This document shows, in pieces, positions 50,569-59,500 of a stretch of DNA of 64,000 bases. The stretch is from Pycnopodia helianthoides. Its lineage: Eukaryota > Echinodermata > Asteroidea > Forcipulatida > Asteriidae. The notes beneath the pieces are model-generated. The model was given only the letters and a program-made list of their open reading frames with translations. It was not told the origin of the DNA and searched no databases. Both the position numbers and the translations under genes were made by a program. The stretch spans positions 9,718,453 to 9,782,452 of the forward strand of contig CM063256.1 in NCBI GenBank assembly GCA_032158295.1. Direction: 5' to 3'. The stretch's first letter is position 1. Each line of letters begins with the position of its first letter.

Positions 50569-53500
50569 TTACCATTATTGTATTTTTTTTGTTGAGGGGG
50601 GCCTTTAGGACAAGTTACCTTTGTGAGTGCACTGTCTAACCATATCATTTACAAACAGAAATACTGGAAATTCTGATCATGGGCACGTTTCTCTTCCATT
50701 TGTTACGGTTGGGTTGTAAAGTTCACAGCCTGATTTGAATAATGATGTTATTTTTGCAATAGGATTTTATACAGTACTGATCGATAATCATAGTTTATTT
50801 TCCTTTGATCCCATGGGGGGGGGGGGGGTGCAAGTTGTACAGCTTCAATGTGCAACTAGCTATCAGTATATAAACAAGATCAACAGAAACGGTGATATTT
50901 GAGGCTTGACAAAATTATCGAGAGGTATCAACCTCGGACGACTTACAAATTTTGGATCGTCGAATCTTGTTGCCATGTCCCTCGCTCGCATCCCTCTGAG
51001 CATGCGAGATGGCGCATCCTTGTCGGGGTCCTTCTCCACCTCCTCCCTCATTGTCTCTTCTGCCTGCTCCTACAAGATGGACAACGAGTAAGACTTCCTT
51101 GTTAAGTATTTATAAGTAAGTTTCTTTGACAGGCTCTGGGCAAAGCTTTAATAACAAATATCTTGATACAACATGGTCACATCTACAATTTTTGCTGTTT
51201 TGCGTGAATCACTTTTTAAGGTTTTAAACAATCACTGTTTTTTTTAGGACAAGTCCACTTGTATATATGAATAATGAAGACATTATTATCATTATTGTAA
51301 CAATAAAGGTGATATCTACACTTAATTACCTTTAAAACAAGTTTTGTGCCTTAATTCATGTAATTACAGTGAAATTTGTTGATACGACTTTTTCTCACAG
51401 ACATTGCACGTGGTTTTAGACTGGTCAAAAGGTCGTATCTTGGAGATACGACCTTGTCGCACAAACCTGCATTGCGTGCAATCTATAAGGTCATATTTCT
51501 CAGTGCAACAAGGTCGTATGTGCCAGATACGACTTTGTTGCTCGAAATATGTAAATGAATTACATGTGTGGCGTCATTAATTGTTAATGACCTGTATCTT
51601 TTTAATTACTTTTTGGACAAAATAGTAACTTTCACAGTTTATTCAGACAAAAATAAAGCACCTTTTGTATAATCTAACTCAATTTCACAGAAAATGTGAC
51701 ACACGACCTTGTTGCACTGACCAAACAATATCAACATTATCAGCATATAGACTTGAGGCTTTGTACGGACATTTCGGCATTTACATGTACATGTATCTCG
51801 GTACATTATGTAGGCCTAGTATTTATCTTGCATTTACCGATTCTAACTTAGCTTTGTCTGGTCCCGCTTTCATTTAGAGGTTAAACAAACAAAATTGTTA
51901 TACCTCCGTCTTGAATGCTGTATTTTCATTGGCGCAGAACGATCACATGAGCGGGCAACAAATATCCATGTACCACTCTCCTCTCTCGCGTGCGCACGTC
52001 ATACAACTTTTCGTGCAGCAAAGGATCGAGATTATCATTGTTTCAATGAAATTGGAGTCCTTCAGATGAGGAAAATATTACTAAGAATTCGCCTCGGGTG
52101 CCATTTGCCTCGGGTGTACAAAACACCATGGACCATGTCACCGCATGCAACAAAATGATGTTGGCCGAACGTTTTCTGGTAACCAGTCACAACCAATGCA
52201 CACTACCTTTTGTAGTTTGGCTGGTAAACTGATTTTGATGAGCAATACCTTTCTATGCTTAATACATTTATGTGTTTGACAGTTTTATTAAGTTTGGCCC
52301 TAGCCTATACCTCAAACATCTATAAGGTTTGAATTCAACTCCGAGTCTGTGCATTTTACCCCCGCAATACTCAGAAAGTACCGAGTACAAAGTGCTTAAC
52401 ACACATCACTGTGAGAGTAAGGAACTATTCAGAATAATTAATGTTTACAAATTTTGATCTATTTCCGAAATTGTGGGTCGACGGATCACAAGAAATAACT
52501 TTAAAAAGTCTGTGCAGTTCCGTTGTTAATGGTCAACCTTGTTTCAATAGTCAACCTCCGCGCCCGATGGGGAGATGGCGAGGATTTTTTCTCAGTTTCA
52601 ACTTAAAAAGTAGCATGCTGGAAGCCAGGAATAGCCATTGAAAACTCCTGAGCTGGGAGAACATTTGTTTAAAATATCTGCTTCATTTAAGGCATTACTT
52701 TGTTCTTCAGTGCATAGTGAATATTAAACAGTCAGTCAATATTCAAAAATCTAAATTTTGGGTGGGTCAAATAATTTCCTGAAAAAAATCGGAATTTCTA
52801 AACTTTTATTATTTTGAATGGCCCCTAAAGATAGTATCTACACAGTGCATTTTCTTGGTTTGTGTACAGGACCCTCATGGCCACTTCTTTATGACAGGAG
52901 TTTAAAATCTTTGGAAGCATTTCAAATATTGGAACCGTAGGAGCGTTCCAATTGGATCAGATAAGTATTCCAGTGCGTGCTCATTAGCCTTTTTGAGGTA
53001 TGGTGGACACTGTATGAGTGCACTGTTTAGTGTGGGTGTAATACAGACAGATATACCCAAGCCAAACAGTGTCATTGTATGGTGTCCGCCATATCTCAAA
53101 ATGGCTTATGGATCGTTCCGTTGGACTGCCGGAATGTTCCATTGGAAAGTTCAAAATACTAATGCTCGTATTCACTCGTGCAGGATTGCTCCCGTACTTC
53201 ACCACAATGATTCGGCCTAGCGGAACGTTCTGGCGGTCCAATGGAATTCGGGAGTGTGCCCATGAGAACTTTCTTTTTTGCCTAGAACTTTTGAGACGCT
53301 CAGGGCAATCAAGGAGGACTACAAACACATGTAGATCTTACCTTTGCCTTCATGACTTTCATTCTGATTCTCTCTCCAATGGGTTTTGGAAGTGTGCCCA
53401 TGGGAACGTTCTCTTGCACCTGGAACTTTTGAGACGCTCCCTTATCAGGACAATGAAGGAGGACTAGATCTTACCTTTGCCTTCATGACTTTCATTCTGA

Positions 53501-56500
53501 TTCTCTCTCCAATGGGTTTTGGAAGTGTGCCCATGGGAACGTTCTCTTGCACCTGGAACTTTTGAGACACCCCCTTATCAGGACAATCAAGGAGGACTAG
53601 CTCTTACCTTTGCCTTCATGACTTTCATTCTGATTCTCTCTCCAATGGGTTTTGGAAGTGTGCCCATGGGAACGTTCTCTTGCACCTGGAACTTTTGAGA
53701 CGCCCCCTTATCAGGACAATCAAGGAGGACTAGCTCTTACCTTTGCCTTCATGACTTTCATTCTGATTCTCTCTCCAATGGGTTTTGGAAGTGTGCCCAT
53801 GGGAACGTTCTCTTGCACCTGGAACTTTTGAGACGCCCCCTTATCAGGACAATCAAGGAGGACTAGCTCTTACCTTTGCCTTCATGACTTTCATTCTGAT
53901 TCTCTCTCTGATGGACGCATTAATGAGGCTACTCGTTGGCTTAGCGGTAACTACCCCGGTCTGTGCGGCTATCACCGCTTCTTCCATACTCATGGGTTCT
54001 GGTGACGAACAATATAAAGCAGGTGGTTGGAATCAAAAGGAAAATGTGACCTTTCTTTTGCGTGCTGTGATATCATGAATTAATAACAATGGGAGACTTT
54101 TGAACGCTAGATGGCAGCAGACCTACCAGGTAAAATTCCATTGTTTACGTAGTTCAAAGCATGCGCACACTGCCGAGAACAATGGATTTACACGATAAGT
54201 CTGCTGCCACCTAGTGTCCTAAAAGTCCCTCATTATAAGCTACTGCATTTCATATTGTCAGCAAATATATATGATGACTCAGACGGGGTACAAAGGAAGA
54301 CATGCCAAGTTGGCCAAGGTGAATCACCGGGATCTGTGTAAGAGGTACAGTATGGCGTACAAATACATTCAAAGTGGTACGACCATGATCCGTAGAAAGT
54401 TGAGGAGACAGACCAGGTCAAGATCCTCTAAGACATCACCATCCAGACTAATTGTGTTATACATGTAGAACATACAGTAGGCCGTCTGTATGTTGTAGTA
54501 CTGGATAAGATGAAGAAGATGTGTCATCTCATTGACATAGCTATGCCGGGGGCTGTAAAGGTTGCTTCAAAGGGTAAGGAAACACATCCAGACGTACTTG
54601 GACTTAGCCAGGGAACTTTGAAAGATTTGGCAAGTGGAAGTGTTTGGTGCAATTGTAGCACCACTGCTAAGGCTAGATGAGATTGGAGCAACTGTGAGGG
54701 TTGATCTACTACAGAAGCGAGGCTCTTGGGAACAGCATAGATCCTGGTATAGACCCTCTTGATCAGGTTGCTGAGCTGGTGGCTACACATTCACATCAAC
54801 AATCTCTACCATCACAGGTACCCATTTTACTCCTGGGTGATGAGAAGCAATTATAGTTTAGCTTCTTTCACAAGAAAACACGTGTCACGGCTGGGATTTG
54901 AAACATCAGTAAGCCTGAAATTGTCCTACTCTCTATGCTCTTACCTTTGCTTTCCCTCCTCCCTTTGGGCCGTTTCTTTTTCCCCCTTCCCTCTGCAGTG
55001 CCCTCCTCCTGCTCAGCTCCATCCTCAGTGCTGCCCAAGATCTCGGGAATGGTATCTGCTGCCCTCGCCTGCTCTGCGGCAAAACCCTTGAGTTTCTTCT
55101 TGGGAACTCGGCTTGGTTTCCTCTCTTCGTCGTCAACAGGTTGGACAGCTTTGGACAACTAGAGGGCCATAAACCATGGAATTGTTACTTTAAAAATGTA
55201 GTTAATTAATTGTAATGGAGCTATGTTATCACGGAGTGTCTAGGCTGAAACTTACGCCAGATTATCCAGCAAACTTAGGCGACAAGGTGCATGTATTGGT
55301 CAAACAGAGCCTCCAAATTGTTTGTATTAAAGGTAGGGTCATAGATTGGCAAGCGCTCCAAAAATTTACGACCATAACAATTTACTCGGTGAGAAGCACT
55401 GCAGCTGTTGATAGTATTTTAAACTATTTTGAGAAAAGAATCCCTTTAAAGTATTGGATAAATTTTCAAACCATTTGAATCTGAGAAACGATTCACGCAT
55501 GAATCGCTTCTCAGATTGCTGAGGGTTGGTGTCCATTCGTGAATGCTGCGGCCAGAGATGCGGTTGGTATCCGCTTGTCACCTCGCTAAACATGGATGGA
55601 TTCGATGATCGTGTGAAAATACCATGACAGTTTTCGCTGTTTTCTCAGCAAGTAGACCATTGTAGACACTGTATTCAGCTGAAACTTTCACATGTGACTT
55701 TTATTGTATCTTTCTTTATAATTTTGCTTGTAAATCAGCATTTTGTTGACAAAAACCAACCTATGACCCTACCTTTGAGCAGGACATCCAAATTGAAAAC
55801 AAGGTGTGTAAAACACACCCAGACGCCCCTCTGGCTAAGTTGGGCAAACATCTTGTCAGCAAGGTAAAATGTAACCTTGCTCAGGGCGGTCGCAATTTTC
55901 ACTCCGAAAAAAACCCCGCCGTAAACCCACCCGTATACATTGTATGTACACTGAGCACAACACCTGTACTACTACTGTGCGTAGGTCATCCACATACGTA
56001 TTACTGTCCGCATACGGAGGAGGTCAGGTTCAGTCATTCAGTGAGCACACGTATTGCTCACACAGAGCTTGCGCACACTGATACTGCACAGTACAGTGTG
56101 CACACAGCTTGGGCGTGCATGAAACAAACAGTGCAGTTTGTAGCTCAGTTTGGCGGGGCCAATAAAAAAAAATTCAAAATGAAAACAAAACTCCAGCGCC
56201 TTGATACAGGCTAGGTGAAGGGTTTCTTCATTTCACAATTAAAACAAGACAACATTTGCAAATCACTGACTAAAACAGGTCAGGAATCTAATGACAAAAC
56301 AATGTTTTTTGATTTCCTACCTCATCCAGTTTCTTCTTTCGATTTGATGTTAATTTCTCCACCAGATTTTCAGCTTCCTGTATTTCCTCCAGGGGCTACA
56401 ATTAATAACAAACAAATACAATTATCTAACAGTTTTTAAAATGAAAAATACATCATGGTGTTTGGTTAGGGAAGTCATCCAGATTGTGTAGATTTTATTT

Positions 56501-59500
56501 TTTTTTTAAACGTTTTTGTTGAAAGTTTAGCACAATTCCAGCCCTGGCTTTCAATAGCACATACTTGGGGCCTATTAGGCAAGTATTTCTTAACATGTAC
56601 AGATACAGAACGTTTTTAAGCATCACATAATAATAATGATAGTGGCTTCTTATACAGCGCTCAAATCCAACACTCAGTGATCGCTCATGGGGCTCCAACA
56701 TTATTACATGTATATAATTTATCCTGCAAGGTATGTGTAGATAGTTTTTGAAGTATGAGACCTTATTCCTCTAAATAGCACCATGTAATGTTTACATGGT
56801 GCTGTGGCACAATATGCACCCAATCAAACCAGGAACACCGGGGCGAACCCCTTCTCTTTACGATAAGTGCACTGGGTTTTTATACCTGCATTACACAACA
56901 CATTACATGGGACCAACGGCTTTATGTCCCATCCGAAGGATGAAGCAATAATGGTTTTAAAAGTGTCTTGCTTAAGGACACAAGTGTCACAACCGGGATT
57001 TGAACCCATACTATGCTGATCAGAAACACCAGAGCTTGAGTCCGTGCTCTTATCCCCTCGACCACAACACACCACTAATGGCTGACGTTTACATTGTCTT
57101 CACTATTTCTATGCCCGACTTTGGCGTGGAGCGTCGCATCTGACATAATGTTATGCAAGACAGGGTTTAAGTTCTGGCACCAACGCAGAGTAAGGGAGGC
57201 AATTGAGATCAAGGCTCACAACACAGTTCCACAAGACATCGGATTCTTCATCAACGACATCTGGTCACCACTTCTCAAGCCCACACTTCCAGCAGCAGCT
57301 CACCACAACACTGACACACTCCAACGCACACACATCCAGCCAGCAACCAACCCACACGCTTCACCGGACAAGAACAGCTTCGATCCTTCCCGCCCAAAAG
57401 TGCATCCCTCCAGCCATACATAAGCTCTAACACCACCAGTACTCCAGCATTCTCCTGAAGACGAGCAGAGCATACTGTTCGAAACGTCGAGACCAAACCG
57501 GCTCTTTTCAGAGCCACCACTCCTTCACAAGAGACTTTACTCATGGTTGTACCCGCAAGTTTAATATTCATATTTTATATTTATAGTTTCTCTTAAGACA
57601 TGGTTTAATACTTACATCCATGATAGTCTCCACATCGTCGCCTCCATCATCATTTCCAGCTGTCCAGTCTACATAAATTCAAGCAAAATACAATTTCTTT
57701 TAAAGGGAAGGTGTACGATTGATAATCACTTAAAAAATTTATGGCAATAAAAACTTACTTGGTTAGAAGTACAGCAACTTTCGATAGTATAAAGCATTTT
57801 GAGAAATATTTCGAATAAAAATAATGTGTTTTATTGTATATACATGTATCTACATTTATATCAGATTAAAACAATCGAACGGTTCCAAAAAACCAAGGTA
57901 TACTTTGCCTTTTTTAACAACAAATTGCATTTAAGTAGCAAACTAAAACAAGTGACTGGTGTGCAGTAAAGGGATTGAAGTAGAAAATAAAGCGGATTTG
58001 AGTCAACAATTTGCTTGAGTTGATTGGCTGTTAGTCTGAAGCTGGACTGAATCTGCCCAGAATAAAAGGGAGGGTACACCCTTGGTAGTTACCCCAAAAA
58101 TTAACTACCATAAAAACTTCCTTGATAAGAAGCACTGCAGCTGTTGATAATCTATTTGAGAAACAATTCCCGTCTGAGGAGTGTGGTTTAAAGGTATTGT
58201 ACACTTTTGGTAACAGCTCAAAATCCGTGTCCACATTTTGTGTGATTAAACATATGCATGAACAAACAAACCTGTGAAAGTTTGAGCTCAATTGGTCATC
58301 GAGGTCACGAGAAAATAGTGAAAAGAGATCTTATGTGTTTTCTGTTTTTTCAAATTATCGCGCGCGATAATAACTATTGTTTTACTCGTTTCTCAGAAAC
58401 GATGGCATTTTAGGCAGAAATATTTTAAGGAACCCTTTCTACCATTACTTACTTTAAATCATGTAAGTTATGTGTGAATCTGTGAACATTGTGTTTTTCG
58501 ATCTTACCAATAGTGTACAGGGCCTTTAAGGGAAAGGAATTCAAAAACATTTTTATCTGAGCATGAAACGTTCCTCAGATTGTGTATTCCAATTACGGAT
58601 TATTCTTCCAGCACAGACATACCCGCTCCAGATGTTCGGCAATATCTCAAAAATGCTACTACCTTTTAAAATGAAAATTTCACAGATTTGTTTTAATGTA
58701 GGGTAAACTGGGGTAAAAACGCCCGTTTTTTAAGTTTTAGTTAAATATCTCAGAACTTCTTGGAGACACAGAGAAATTAATGTGTGGTTTTATCCATTAC
58801 ATATCTCCTCTATTGTGTGCAAATATAAAATTATAGTCACTATGTTGAAAAAGTGAAATTTTCCACCCTTTTTGGATGGAAGTTTGGCGGGCGTTTTTAC
58901 CCGGGTCTCGGGGTAAAAACGCCCGCCCGCCCAGAGGTCGCTATATGACAGGTTTCTTTTGTAATGGAATCATATTTATTAAATTAATTCAATATTGAGG
59001 GATACTACATTAACTGCAAACAACTTTTCAAACACAGTTGGTTCATTATAACTACAAACTCAATCATTTTAAACCGATAACTTTATGTGGTATGTTGAAA
59101 CATTAGCATTCATAATTCACGCACAATAAACTTGAACACTTATTTTATGTACCAACTTAGAAAGGTCTAAGGTTAACTCCAGCAAGGCTTCATTGGTCTG
59201 AGGAAATCATCCCAGAAGCTCCTGGTGCTGATTTCACAAAGCACTAAGATTCATCTTAAGATGAGTTGTCAGTAATACCACAGTGATTTTTAGTGTGACA
59301 TCACATCTAGCTTAGCAAGTAAGATGTGCATTTAAGCTCGCGAATGTACATTGACGGTAAGAGAGAGATTTTGTCACATGACTACACATAAACAGGAATA
59401 GGCCTACTGGTGTAATAGAAACAGTCAATTGGAAAGAGATGAGAAGCACACAGGACACCAAGAGATGAACAACGAAGAGGGTGACAAGGGGGGGGGGGTA

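Larger units (their letters stand above)
53341..53873 (-). repeat. Four exact-length 133-bp tandem units, each with an intact exon-like cassette
   Basis: TTACCTTTGCC recurs at 53338, 53471, 53604, 53737 and 53870, exactly 133 bp apart. The fifth instance is the exon 6 donor. Each unit has, on the minus strand, TTCCAG, then 78 bp open in the CC2D2A frame, then a GTAAGA donor. Cassettes are 53818-53741, 53685-53608, 53552-53475 and 53419-53342. More diverged relatives continue left to about 52920. Whether the cassettes are spliced in is unknown; the acceptor has a weak pyrimidine tract. Confidence 0.85.

Noticed and set aside
53069..54078. Plus-strand ORFs across the 133-bp array
   Set aside because: Shadows of the exon cassettes read on the opposite strand.
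55804..56214. 136-codon plus-strand ORF
   Set aside because: Antisense in a CC2D2A intron, with no domain or repeat homology seen and unremarkable composition.
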